This document shows positions 17,449 to 25,747 of a stretch of DNA of 64,000 nucleotides, piece after piece. The stretch spans positions 1-64,000 of the forward strand of contig NZ_FUZQ01000002.1 of assembly GCF_900167525.1 (NCBI RefSeq), in the 5' to 3' direction. The notes under the pieces were generated by a model that was given only the letters and a program-made list of their open reading frames with translations, was not told the origin of the DNA and did not search any database. Source of the stretch: Krasilnikoviella flava. Its GTDB lineage: Bacteria; Actinomycetota; Actinomycetes; Actinomycetales; Cellulomonadaceae. The position numbers and the translations under genes are program-made. Within the stretch, counting starts at the first letter, position 1. Every line of letters starts with the position of its first letter.

Positions 17449-19553
17449 CAGCCGACCCGCACCACGCGCACCGCGCCCGCGGGCACGACGAGCGGTCCGT
17501 CGACGGCGTCGCCGGTGAGCAGCTCGACGCCGGTCACCGGGGCGCCTGCGGCGCCGAGCGTCGCGTCGGCGTCCGTGTGGTTGATCGCGAACAGCCACGA
17601 CGTCGCCACCCCGGTCGAGCCGCGCTGTCCTGAGCGTGTCGCAGGGTCGTCGGCCCACCGCCGCACCACCTCCACGCCCGCCGGCGCGACCACGTCCGGC
17701 CCCACGCCGGCCTCGGCCACGAGCCGCTCGGCGAGCGCGTCCAGGCCTGCCTCGTCGAGCCGCGTCGCGACGTACCAGGCCCGGCCGGACCCCACCTCGC
17801 GGCGGGTGATCGCCGGTCGCCCGGCGAGGGTGCCGTCGTGGTACGACGCGACCACCTCGGTGCCGTCGGTCACGCGCGTCTTCTCCGTCCACAGGTCGGC
17901 CCCGGCCTCGCCGCCCACCGCCTTGCCGACCACCCGCACGGACACGCCGTCCTGCAAGGGGTGGAACTCCTCGGTGCGCACGCCCAGCAGGTCGCGGAAC
18001 GCGCCGGGGTAGCCGCCGAGGCGCACGTGGTCGCTCTCGTCCACGATGCCGGAGAAGTAGGTGACGACGACGGTCGCCCCGCGCTCGGCGGCCGCCGCCA
18101 CGTTCGCGGCGTCCGCGTCGGTGACGACGTACGTGGTGGGCAGCACGACGAGGTCGTACCCGCCGAGGTCGGCGCCCGGCGGCACGAGGTCGGTCGTGAC
18201 GCCGAGCCGCCACAGGGCCCGGTACCAGGCCTGCACCTGGTCCATGTAGCGCAGGTCCTGGGTGGGGTGCGAGTCGAGCTCGGCCCCCCACCACGAGGGC
18301 CAGTCCACGACGACGGCCGCGCGCGAGCGCACCCGCGACCCGCGCACCTCGCCGAGCGCGCGCAGCGCCTTGCCGAGGTCCACGACGTCGCGCCACAGGT
18401 CGGAGTCGCGGCCGGCGTGCGGCACCATCGCCGAGTGGTACTTCTCGGCGCCCGCCCTCGACTGGCGCCACTGGAAGAACATCACCGAGTCCGCGCCGCG
18501 CGCGACGTGCTGCAGCGAGTTGCGCAGCATCTCGCCCGGGGCCTTGGGCGTGTTGCGCGGCTGCCAGTTCACCGCCGACGTCGAGTGCTCCATGAGGATC
18601 CACGGCGCACCGCCCGCGACGCCGCGCGTGAGGTCCGCGGAGAAGGCCAGGTCCACGTGCCGCTCGGGGTCGGCGGACATCGTGTAGTGGTCGTTGGCGA
18701 CGACGTCCAGCTCAGGGCCCCACGTGAAGTAGTCCATGCCCTTGCAGTGCGCGGTCGCCATGAGGTTGGTCGTGACGGGCACGTGCGGCGTGATCTCGCG
18801 GAGCGTGTCGCGCAGGTCGCGGTAGTAGTCGAGCAGCGCGTCGGAGGAGAACCGGTGGAAGTCGAGCTGCTGCGTCGGGTTGGCGAAGGTGGGCGCAGTG
18901 AGGGGCGGCAGCACGTCGTCGAACGACCCGTAGCGCTGGGACCAGAAGGCGGTGCCCCACGCCTGGTTGAGGGCGTCGACGCTGCCGTACCGGGCGCGGA
19001 GCCAGTCCCGGAACGCCGCGGCGGCCGTGTCCGAGTAGTCGCGCGACACGTGGCAGCCGATCTCGTTGTCCACGTGCCAGACGGCGAGGGCGGGGTGGTC
19101 GCGGTAGCGCTCGGCGATGCGGGTGGTCATGCGCAGCGCGTAGTCGCGGTGCACGGGGTGGGTGACGGCGTACGACTGGCGCCCGCCCTGGTGCAGCACG
19201 GTGCCGTCGGCCAGGCGGGGGAGGATCTCGGGGTGGCGGCGCGTGAGCCACGGCGGCGGCGACGCGGTGGCGGTGGCGAGCGCTACGCGGATCCCCGCCG
19301 AGTGCAGGCGGTCCATCGTCTCGTCGAGCCAGACCCAGTCGAGCTCGCCCTCGCGCGGCTCGATGGTGGCCCAGGAGAAGATCGCCACGCTGAGCACGTT
19401 GACGCCGGCCTCGCGCATGAGCTCGAGGTCCTCCAGGCGCACGTCCTGCGGCCACTGCTCGGGGTTGTAGTCGCCGCCGAAGCCGAGGCCGTCGAGGCCG
19501 GCGTTCCAGGGGCGGGGGGTGGGGGTGGACTCCGGTGTCGTGCGTCGTCGCAT
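17448..19553 (-). CDS. Beta-galactosidase, glycoside hydrolase family 42
   Basis: A 701-residue cytoplasmic enzyme. It opens with GFGGDYNPEQWP, the classic GH42 N-terminal motif. The acid/base glutamate is in WHVDNEIGCH near residue 166 and the nucleophile in ILMEHSTSAVNW near 322. The trimerisation domain and the C-terminal beta domain follow. An apparent insertion near residues 636-646 (PATRSGQRGSTGV) is encoded by a REP-like sequence at 17612-17645. The upstream region holds two candidate LacI operators (19569-19597). It probably cleaves galactan side chains and is coupled to the GH106-like gene. Confidence 0.94.
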   Translation of the reverse strand: MRRRTTPESTPTPRPWNAGLDGLGFGGDYNPEQWPQDVRLEDLELMREAGVNVLSVAIFSWATIEPREGELDWVWLDETMDRLHSAGIRVALATATASPPPWLTRRHPEILPRLADGTVLHQGGRQSYAVTHPVHRDYALRMTTRIAERYRDHPALAVWHVDNEIGCHVSRDYSDTAAAAFRDWLRARYGSVDALNQAWGTAFWSQRYGSFDDVLPPLTAPTFANPTQQLDFHRFSSDALLDYYRDLRDTLREITPHVPVTTNLMATAHCKGMDYFTWGPELDVVANDHYTMSADPERHVDLAFSADLTRGVAGGAPWILMEHSTSAVNWQPRNTPKAPGEMLRNSLQHVARGADSVMFFQWRQSRAGAEKYHSAMVPHAGRDSDLWRDVVDLGKALRALGEVRGSRVRSRAAVVVDWPSWWGAELDSHPTQDLRYMDQVQAWYRALWRLGVTTDLVPPGADLGGYDLVVLPTTYVVTDADAANVAAAAERGATVVVTYFSGIVDESDHVRLGGYPGAFRDLLGVRTEEFHPLQDGVSVRVVGKAVGGEAGADLWTEKTRVTDGTEVVASYHDGTLAGRPAITRREVGSGRAWYVATRLDEAGLDALAERLVAEAGVGPDVVAPAGVEVVRRWADDPATRSGQRGSTGVATSWLFAINHTDADATLGAAGAPVTGVELLTGDAVDGPLVVPAGAVRVVRVG
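17612..17645. repeat. REP-like element within the GH42 coding sequence
   Basis: On the minus strand the bases read CCCTGCGACACGCTCAGGAC and then a GGCTCGACCG half. They resemble the dispersed CGACAGGCTCAGG palindromes of this window. Translated in frame, they give about eleven residues between conserved GH42 blocks. Confidence 0.5.
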
Positions 19554-19568
19554 GGCACGAGTCTGTCA

Positions 19569-19597
19569 TGTATCGATTCAACGGGGAAGCGCTTGCC
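19569..19597 (-). promoter_or_regulatory. Two candidate LacI-family operators before GH42
   Basis: On the minus strand, TGAATCGATACA (19569-19580) matches the sites at 20797-20808 and 21352-21363 beside rhamnose genes. Next to it, GCAAGCGCTTCC (19585-19596) is a separate CG-centred palindrome of the general LacI type. Both lie within 45 bases of the GH42 start, suggesting dual control by the rhamnose regulator and another LacI protein. Confidence 0.55.
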
Positions 19598-19611
19598 GAC
19601 CGGTGTCCGGA

Positions 19612-19673
19612 TGCCGAACATGCACCTGCGCTCGGGATGTCGCCGCATCCCGAGCGCAGGTGCATGTTCGGCA
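19612..19673. repeat. Perfect 28-bp inverted repeat (hairpin)
   Basis: Arms 19612-19639 and 19646-19673 are exact reverse complements around the loop TCGCCG. It sits between the 3' end of the lacI-type gene and the GH42 promoter, so it may terminate lacI transcription. The arms include GAACATGCACCTGCGCTCGG, which resembles no other sequence I noticed in the window. Confidence 0.75.
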
Positions 19674-19686
19674 GGTGGGTGGTGGA

Positions 19687-20706
19687 TCAGCCGACGCCGG
19701 TCGTCGACTCGCGGACCACCAGCTCGGGCTGGAACGTCACCTGCTCGACGACGTCGTCGGGGTCCAGCAGCAGGTCCGCGGCGCGGTGGCCGAGCTGGTG
19801 GGTGGGCTGGCGCACCGACGTCAGGGGCGTCGCCAGCTCGCCCGCGAACGTGACGTCGTCGTACCCCACGACGGCCATCCCGGACGGCACCGGGACGCCG
19901 GCGGCGCGCAGCGTGCGCAGCGCGCCGAGGGCCGTGAGGTCGTTGACGCACATGGTGGCCGTCGGCCGGTCGGCGAGCCCGAGCACCTGCTCGGTGCCGG
20001 ACTGGCCGCCGTCGGCGTTGAGCGTGGAGATCGTGATCTCGACCAGCGCCTCGCCCGGGTCCAGCCCCAGCTCGACGAGCGCGTCGTGCAGGCCGGCGCT
20101 GCGGTCGGCGCACTGGCGGATCGTGTGCGCCCCGTTGAGGAAGGCGATGCGCTCGTGCCCCAGGTCGACGAGGTGGCGCGCGGCGGCGGCGGCGCCCGCG
20201 CGGTCGTCGACGGCCACCGACGACAGCGTGTCGACCGGCGACGGGCGGTCGAGCAGCACCACGCGCACGCCGCGGGCGCGGAGGGCCTCCAGGTGCTCGA
20301 CGTCGGGGGTGGACGGCACGACCATGAGGCCCTGCACCCCGTGCTCCTCGAACAGGCGCAGGTAGCGAGCCTCGCGCTCCGGGTTCTCGTCGGAGCTGGC
20401 GAGCATCAGCGTGTAGTCCGCCTCCTCGAGGCGGTCCTCGATACCGCGCGCCACGTCGGTGAAGAACGGGTTGGACACGTCGAGCACGATGGCGCCCGCC
20501 GTCGTGATGGTCCCGGCGCGGAGCTGGCGGGCGGAGCCGTTCGGCACGAACACGAGGTCGTCGATGGCGGCGAGCACCCGTTCGCGCGTGGCGGGGGAGA
20601 CGCGGTCCGGGCGGTTGAGCACGTTCGAGACGGTGCCGACCGACACCTTGGCCTGGCGCGCGACGTCGCTGATCGACGCGCGGCGGCGGGGGGCGGTCGT
20701 CGTCAT
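19687..20706 (-). CDS. LacI-family regulator, probable L-rhamnose repressor
   Basis: A 339-residue transcription factor. The helix-turn-helix and hinge occupy residues 10-60 (ISDVARQAKVSVGTVSNVLNRPDRVS), followed by a periplasmic-binding-type ligand domain. It is divergent from rhaM, with 89 bases between them, and near-identical candidate operators (TGAA-N4-TTCA with central CG) lie before rhaM, rhaI and GH42. It is therefore the best candidate for a rhamnose-responsive repressor; this is inference, as LacI-type rhamnose regulators are known in Actinobacteria. ATG start at 20706. Confidence 0.85.
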   Translation of the reverse strand: MTTTAPRRRASISDVARQAKVSVGTVSNVLNRPDRVSPATRERVLAAIDDLVFVPNGSARQLRAGTITTAGAIVLDVSNPFFTDVARGIEDRLEEADYTLMLASSDENPEREARYLRLFEEHGVQGLMVVPSTPDVEHLEALRARGVRVVLLDRPSPVDTLSSVAVDDRAGAAAAARHLVDLGHERIAFLNGAHTIRQCADRSAGLHDALVELGLDPGEALVEITISTLNADGGQSGTEQVLGLADRPTATMCVNDLTALGALRTLRAAGVPVPSGMAVVGYDDVTFAGELATPLTSVRQPTHQLGHRAADLLLDPDDVVEQVTFQPELVVRESTTGVG

Positions 20707-20783
20707 GGGCTGCTCCTCGGGTTCGGGCGCCTCGTCGCGCCTGGGCTCCAGCGTAGAGGTACCTGTGCGTGGTCCGGTCTTGC

Positions 20784-20808
20784 TAGGTTCATCGTATGAA
20801 CCGTTTCA
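20784..20808 (+). promoter_or_regulatory. Leaderless promoter and LacI-type operator at rhaM
   Basis: A -10-like TAGGTT (20784-20789) lies 6 bases before the ATG, and no Shine-Dalgarno site is visible, so the transcript is probably leaderless. The operator TGAACCGTTTCA (20797-20808) covers the start codon. A perfect 7-bp inverted repeat GGTTCAT/ATGAACC (20786-20802) overlaps both. Confidence 0.5.
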
Positions 20809-21170
20809 CCGACGACGGCGCAACGACGCACGTCTGTTTCGTGTCCCGCGTACGACGCGACCGGCTCGAGGAGTACAAGGCGGCCCATGCCGCGGTCTGG
20901 CCCGAGATGCTCGAGGCGCTGGCCGAGACCGGCTGGTACGACTACCGCCTGTTCCTCGGCGCGGACGGGCTGCTGGTCGGGGTCCTGCGGACGGACGACT
21001 ACGAGCGCGCGCAACGCGACATGGCCGCCCGCGAGATCAACGACCGGTGGCAGGCCGCCATGAAGGGCTTCTTCGAGCCGGCCGAGGGGCGGCCCGACGA
21101 GGGGTTCGTCCAGCTCGAGGAGGTCTTCCACCTGGAGTCGCAGCTCGAGGCCGCCCGCCGGGCCGGCTGA
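20796..21170 (+). CDS. rhaM: L-rhamnose mutarotase
   Basis: A 124-residue dimeric alpha/beta-barrel protein that interconverts the alpha and beta anomers of L-rhamnose. Family traits are visible: THVCFVSRVRRDRLEEYKAAHAAVWPEMLEALAETGWYDY is cut here to its key residues His, Tyr27-type and the WP pair. It is divergent from the LacI gene and first in the rhamnose region. A leaderless start with an operator across it is likely. Confidence 0.9.
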   Translation: MNRFTDDGATTHVCFVSRVRRDRLEEYKAAHAAVWPEMLEALAETGWYDYRLFLGADGLLVGVLRTDDYERAQRDMAAREINDRWQAAMKGFFEPAEGRPDEGFVQLEEVFHLESQLEAARRAG

Positions 21171-21180
21171 CCTGCCCCCG

Positions 21181-21291
21181 AGTTGTCAGAGCCACCTCGG
21201 GGTATACCCCTCCCTGGCTCTGACAACTGCGCAGGCTCGCGAGTTGTCGGACTCACGGCGGGCTATACCGCTCGGCGGGTCTGACAACTCG
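21181..21291. repeat. Two palindromic intergenic repeats (AGTTGTC...GACAACT)
   Basis: Copy 1 has perfect 14-bp arms at 21181-21194 and 21215-21228 around a core GGGGTATACCCC. Copy 2 has 15-bp arms at 21240-21254 and 21277-21291 with two mismatches around CTATACCG. They lie between rhaM and the rhaI promoter and could terminate the rhaM transcript. Confidence 0.65.
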
Positions 21292-21321
21292 GTGGGGCGG
21301 TGCTCGAGCCTGGACGGGCGG

Positions 21322-21363
21322 TTGACGCCGCCGCGGAGCCCCTCTAGGCTATGAAACGATTCA
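21322..21363 (+). promoter_or_regulatory. rhaI promoter with operator just after the -10 box
   Basis: TTGACG (21322-21327), a 17-base spacer and TAGGCT (21345-21350) form a good sigma-70-type promoter. The candidate operator TGAAACGATTCA (21352-21363) starts one base downstream of the -10 box, a position that would block transcription when a LacI protein is bound. Confidence 0.65.
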
Positions 21364-21424
21364 AAGCGGGCCGTGCACCGGCCGCACCAGCATCGCGCGA
21401 CGGAGCGCGGACGAGGAGGAGACC

Positions 21425-22606
21425 ATGACGGCGACGACGCCCGTGCTCGACGCACGGCTGCGCAAGGCCCTCGGCGAGCAGACCATCGAGCTGCCCTCGT
21501 GGGCGTTCGGCAACTCGGGCACCCGGTTCAAGGTCTTCGGCACGCCCGGGACCCCCCGTGACCCGTACGAGAAGATCGCGGACGCCGCCCAGGTGCACCG
21601 CTACACGGGCCTCGCGCCGCGGGTGTCGCTGCACGTCCCGTGGGACCTGGTCGACGACTTCTCCGACCTGGCCCGGCACGCCAAGGAGCACGGCGTGACC
21701 ATCGGGATGATCAACTCGAACCTGTTCCAGGACGACGACTACAAGCTCGGGTCGCTCACGCACTCCGACCCGGCCGTGCGCCGCAAGGCGGTCGCCCACC
21801 ACGTGCAGTGCATCGACGTCATGCGCGCCACGGGGTCCAAGGAGCTGAAGGTCTGGCTGCCGGACGGCACCAACTACCCGGGGCAGGACTCGATCCGCGC
21901 CCGGCAGGACCGGCTCGCCGAGTCGCTCGCGGAGATCTACGCCGAGCTCGACGACGACCACCGGATGGTGCTCGAGTACAAGTTCTTCGAGCCGGCGTTC
22001 TACCACACCGACGTGCCGGACTGGGGCACGTCGCTGCTGCACTGCCTCGCCCTCGGCGAGAAGGCGAACGTCGTCCTCGACACCGGGCACCACGCGCCCG
22101 GCACCAACATCGAGTTCATCGTGGCGCAGCTGCTGCGGCAGGGCCGGCTCGGCGCGTTCGACTTCAACTCCCGCTTCTACGCGGACGACGACCTCATGGC
22201 CGGCGCCGCGGACCCGTTCCAGCTGTTCCGGATCATGCACGAGATCGTGCAGGCGGACGCGCTGCGGCCCGAGTCGGGGGTGAACTTCATGCTCGACCAG
22301 TGCCACAACATCGAGGAGAAGATCCCCGGCCAGATCCGCTCCGTGATGAACGTGCAGGAGGCCACGGCCAAGGCGCTGCTCGTCGACGCCGAGGCCCTCG
22401 ACGCGGCGCAGCGGGCCGGCGACGTGCTCGGCGCCAACGGCGTGCTCATGGACGCCTACAACACGGACGTCCGCGGCCTCCTCGCCGACCTGCGCGTCGA
22501 GCAAGGCCGGGACGCCGACCCGATGAAGGCGTTCGCCGCGTCCGGCTACGCGGAGCGGATCGCGGCCGAGCGCGTGGGCGGCCAGCAGGCCGGCTGGGGC
22601 GCCTGA
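21425..22606 (+). CDS. rhaI: L-rhamnose isomerase (RhaI type)
   Basis: Converts L-rhamnose to L-rhamnulose in the cytoplasm. The 393-residue TIM-barrel protein is of the Pseudomonas/actinobacterial type rather than the E. coli RhaA type. Metal-ligand segments are recognisable: SLHVPWD, KVWLPDGTNYPGQ near residue 140, LEYKFFEPAFYHTD near 185, VLDTGHHAPGTN near 218 and FDFNSRFYADDD. GAGGAGACC precedes the ATG. It probably forms a transcript with the downstream esterase, rhaEW and rhaB. Confidence 0.93.
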   Translation: MTATTPVLDARLRKALGEQTIELPSWAFGNSGTRFKVFGTPGTPRDPYEKIADAAQVHRYTGLAPRVSLHVPWDLVDDFSDLARHAKEHGVTIGMINSNLFQDDDYKLGSLTHSDPAVRRKAVAHHVQCIDVMRATGSKELKVWLPDGTNYPGQDSIRARQDRLAESLAEIYAELDDDHRMVLEYKFFEPAFYHTDVPDWGTSLLHCLALGEKANVVLDTGHHAPGTNIEFIVAQLLRQGRLGAFDFNSRFYADDDLMAGAADPFQLFRIMHEIVQADALRPESGVNFMLDQCHNIEEKIPGQIRSVMNVQEATAKALLVDAEALDAAQRAGDVLGANGVLMDAYNTDVRGLLADLRVEQGRDADPMKAFAASGYAERIAAERVGGQQAGWGA

Positions 22607-22608
22607 GC

Positions 22609-23613
22609 ATGACCACGACGGCGGGCACGACGGCGGGCACGACGGCGGGCACGACGGCGGGCACGGCGCAGTCCGCCGTCGCCGATCGCGTGCTCGACGG
22701 CCCGCACGGCGACCTGCGCGTGCGCGTCTACCGGCCGGCGGGCGTGCCCGTCGCCGGCCTCGTGTGGGCCCACGGCGGCGCGTTCGCGCACGGCGACCTG
22801 GACATGCCCGAGGCCGACGGCGTCGCGCGCGGCCTTGCCGCCGCGGGGATCACCGTCGTCAGCGTCGAGTACCGCCTGGTGTCCGCGCTCGACTACCGCG
22901 TCCCGGGCGCGACGCCCGGGACGGACGGCGTCCGCTTCCCGGTGCCGTCCGAGGAGGTCGCCTTCGCCTTCGCGTGGGCGACGGGCGAAGGGGCCGCCGA
23001 CCTCGGGGTCCCCGCCGGTCGGTGGTCGCTGGGCGGCGCGAGCGCCGGCGGCGACCTCGCCGCGGGGGCGTCGCTGCGCCTGCGCGACCTTGCGACGGTC
23101 TCCCGTCGACCCGCCGCCGTCCCGCTCGGGCTCGGGTCGACCGGTCCGGACGGCGCGACGCCCGTACCCACGCCGCGCAGCGTCGTGCTCGCCTACCCGG
23201 TGACGCACCAGGAGCTGCCCGAGCCCACCGCCGAGCTGGCCGCCAAGATCGCGGCGCTGCCGCCGGAGAAGAACTTCCCGCCGGGGGCGGTGCGCGCGAT
23301 GAACGCGAACTACCTCGGCCACGACGGTCCCGCGGCCTCGCCGTACGCCTTCCCGGGCGGTGCGGACCTCCGCGGCCTCCCGCCCACGCTGATCGTCAAC
23401 TCCGACCACGACGCGCTGCGCTCGGGCGGCGAGGCCTACGCCGCCGAGCTCGCGGCCGCCGGGGTCGACGTCCTCGTGGTCCGCGAGGACGGCACCACCC
23501 ACGGCCACCTCAACCGGCCCGGCGAGCCCGGGTTCGCGCGCAGTCTCGCGCGGATCGCGGCGTGGTTGACCACGGACGCGCTCGTCGGCACCACGCACGA
23601 GCCCCCGCGCTGA
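22609..23613 (+). CDS. Alpha/beta-hydrolase (esterase) of the hormone-sensitive-lipase type
   Basis: A 334-residue cytoplasmic esterase. It has the oxyanion-hole motif WAHGGAFAHGD near residue 48 and the nucleophile elbow GGASAGGD near 146. The catalytic Asp is probably in NSDHDALR and the His in TTHGHLNR. The ATG lies two bases after the rhaI stop. The first 20 residues are a low-complexity TTAG repeat encoded by four 12-bp tandem copies. Its place in the rhamnose operon suggests removal of acetyl or other ester groups from rhamnose-containing products (inference). Confidence 0.82.
   Translation: MTTTAGTTAGTTAGTTAGTAQSAVADRVLDGPHGDLRVRVYRPAGVPVAGLVWAHGGAFAHGDLDMPEADGVARGLAAAGITVVSVEYRLVSALDYRVPGATPGTDGVRFPVPSEEVAFAFAWATGEGAADLGVPAGRWSLGGASAGGDLAAGASLRLRDLATVSRRPAAVPLGLGSTGPDGATPVPTPRSVVLAYPVTHQELPEPTAELAAKIAALPPEKNFPPGAVRAMNANYLGHDGPAASPYAFPGGADLRGLPPTLIVNSDHDALRSGGEAYAAELAAAGVDVLVVREDGTTHGHLNRPGEPGFARSLARIAAWLTTDALVGTTHEPPR
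22615..22662 (+). repeat. Four tandem copies of a 12-bp unit
   Basis: ACGACGGCGGGC is repeated four times without change and encodes the TTAG repeats at the esterase N-terminus. Copy number probably varies between strains. Confidence 0.85.
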
Positions 23614-23680
23614 CGTTCCCGTACCTCCTGACCGCACCCATCCCCGTCCGTCGGCCGACGGACCGACCACCGGAGCACCG

Positions 23681-25747
23681 ATGACGAACCAGACCGTCAA
23701 CCCGACCGTGGAGGCCCTCGTCGCCCGGTCGAACCGCCTGGGCGCCGACCCGAGGAACACCAACTACGCCGGCGGCAACACGTCCGCCAAGGGGATCGAG
23801 AAGGACCCGGTCACCGGGCAGGACGTCGAGCTGCTGTGGGTCAAGGGCTCCGGCGGCGACCTCGGCACCCTCACCGCGAAGGGCCTCGCCGTCCTGCGCC
23901 TCGACCGCCTGCGCGCGCTCACCGAGGTGTACCCCGGCGTCGAGCGCGAGGACGAGATGGTCGCCGCGTTCGACTACTGCCTGCACGGCAAGGGCGGCGC
24001 GGCCCCCAGCATCGACACGGCCATGCACGGCCTCGTCGACGCCGCGCACGTGGACCACCTGCACCCGGACGCCGGTATCGCGATCGCGACCGCCGTCGAC
24101 GGGCCGGAGCTGACGCGGCGGATCTTCGGCGGCAAGGTCGTGTGGGTGCCGTGGCGCCGCCCCGGCTTCCAGCTCGGTCTCGACATCGCGGAGATCAAGG
24201 CCGCGCACCCCGAGGCGATCGGCACGGTGCTCGGCGGGCACGGGATCACCGCCTGGGGCGAGACGGCCGAGGAGTCCGAGGCGAACTCGCTGTGGATCAT
24301 CGAGACGGCCGCGGCGCACATCGCCGAGCACGGCGCGCCGGAGCCCTTCGGGCCCGCCCTCGACGGCTACGGCGCCCTGGCCGCCGACGAGCGCCGCGCC
24401 AAGGCTGCCGCGCTCGCCCCGCACCTGCGCGCCGTCGCCTCCCACGACAAGCCGCAGGTCGGCCACTTCACCGACGCCGACGTCGTGCTCGACTTCCTGG
24501 CGAGCACCGAGCACGCGCGCCTCGCCGAGCTGGGCACCAGCTGCCCCGACCACTTCCTGCGCACCAAGGTGAAGCCGCTGGTCGTGGACCTGCCGGCCAC
24601 CGCGACGGTCGAGGAGATCGTCGAGCGCCTGTCCGAGCTGCACGGGGCGTACCGCGCCGACTACACGGCGTACTACGAGCGCGGCGCCGCCGGGGCGCGT
24701 GCCCGCGGCGAGGAGCCGCCCGCCATGCGCGGCGCGGACCCGGCGATCGTCCTCGTGCCCGGCGTGGGCATGTTCTCCTACGGCGCGGACAAGCAGACCG
24801 CGCGCGTGGCGGGGGAGTTCTACGTCAACGCGATCAACGTGATGCGCGGCGCCGAGGCGCTGTCCACGTACGCCCCGATCGACGAGTCGGAGAAGTTCCG
24901 CATCGAGTACTGGGCACTCGAGGAGGCCAAGCTCCAGCGCAAGCCGAAGCCCAAGCCGCTCGCGACGCGCGTCGCGTTCGTCACCGGCGCCGCGTCGGGC
25001 ATCGGCAAGGCCATCGCGACCCGCCTCGCGGCGGAGGGCGCGTGCGTCGTCGTCGCGGACCTGGACCTGGAGAAGGCGCAGGCCGCCGCGGCCGAGCTCG
25101 GTTCCACCGACGTCGCCGTCGGCCTGGCGGCGAACGTCGCCGACGAGGCCGCCGTGCAGGCCGCGCTCGCCGAGGCCGTCCTCGCGTTCGGCGGGGTGGA
25201 CATCGTGGTGAACAACGCGGGCCTGTCGCTGAGCAAGTCGCTCTTCGACACCACCGAGGCGGACTGGGACCTGCAGCACGACGTCATGGCCAAGGGCTCG
25301 TTCCTCGTGGCCAAGAACGCCGCGCGCATCCTCGTGGACCAGAAGCTGGGCGGCGACATCGTCTACATCTCGTCGAAGAACTCCGTCTTCGCGGGCCCGA
25401 ACAACATCGCCTACTCGGCCACCAAGGCCGACCAGGCGCACCAGGTGCGGCTGCTGGCCGCCGAGCTCGGCGAGCACGGCATCAAGGTCAACGGCATCAA
25501 CCCGGACGGTGTCGTGCGCGGCTCGGGCATCTTCGCCTCCGGCTGGGGCGCGAACCGCGCCAAGACGTACGGCATCGAGGAGCAGGACCTGGGCAAGTTC
25601 TACGCCCAGCGCACGCTCCTCAAGCGCGAGGTGCTGCCCGAGCACGTCGCCAACGCCGTCTACGCGCTGTGCACGTCCGACTTCTCGCACACCACCGGTC
25701 TGCACGTGCCCGTCGACGCGGGCGTGGCGCAGGCGTTCCTGCGATGA
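23681..25747 (+). CDS. rhaEW: Bifunctional L-rhamnulose-1-phosphate aldolase/L-lactaldehyde dehydrogenase
   Basis: A 688-residue fusion. The N-terminal class II aldolase domain (about residues 1-410) carries the zinc-type motif DHLHPDAG near 126 and cleaves L-rhamnulose 1-phosphate to dihydroxyacetone phosphate and L-lactaldehyde. The C-terminal short-chain dehydrogenase domain has VTGAASGIGKAI near 434, the NNAG motif, the catalytic serine in ISSKNS near 564 and YSATK near 577. It is expected to oxidise L-lactaldehyde to L-lactate. Such fusions are known in Bacillus and other rhamnose users. Its stop overlaps the rhaB start (ATGA). Confidence 0.92.
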   Translation: MTNQTVNPTVEALVARSNRLGADPRNTNYAGGNTSAKGIEKDPVTGQDVELLWVKGSGGDLGTLTAKGLAVLRLDRLRALTEVYPGVEREDEMVAAFDYCLHGKGGAAPSIDTAMHGLVDAAHVDHLHPDAGIAIATAVDGPELTRRIFGGKVVWVPWRRPGFQLGLDIAEIKAAHPEAIGTVLGGHGITAWGETAEESEANSLWIIETAAAHIAEHGAPEPFGPALDGYGALAADERRAKAAALAPHLRAVASHDKPQVGHFTDADVVLDFLASTEHARLAELGTSCPDHFLRTKVKPLVVDLPATATVEEIVERLSELHGAYRADYTAYYERGAAGARARGEEPPAMRGADPAIVLVPGVGMFSYGADKQTARVAGEFYVNAINVMRGAEALSTYAPIDESEKFRIEYWALEEAKLQRKPKPKPLATRVAFVTGAASGIGKAIATRLAAEGACVVVADLDLEKAQAAAAELGSTDVAVGLAANVADEAAVQAALAEAVLAFGGVDIVVNNAGLSLSKSLFDTTEADWDLQHDVMAKGSFLVAKNAARILVDQKLGGDIVYISSKNSVFAGPNNIAYSATKADQAHQVRLLAAELGEHGIKVNGINPDGVVRGSGIFASGWGANRAKTYGIEEQDLGKFYAQRTLLKREVLPEHVANAVYALCTSDFSHTTGLHVPVDAGVAQAFLR

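Noticed and set aside
23300-23320. AACTACCTCGG inside the esterase gene as another phased repeat
   Set aside because: It encodes the ordinary residues NYLG in a conserved region, with no neighbouring unit 20 bp away.
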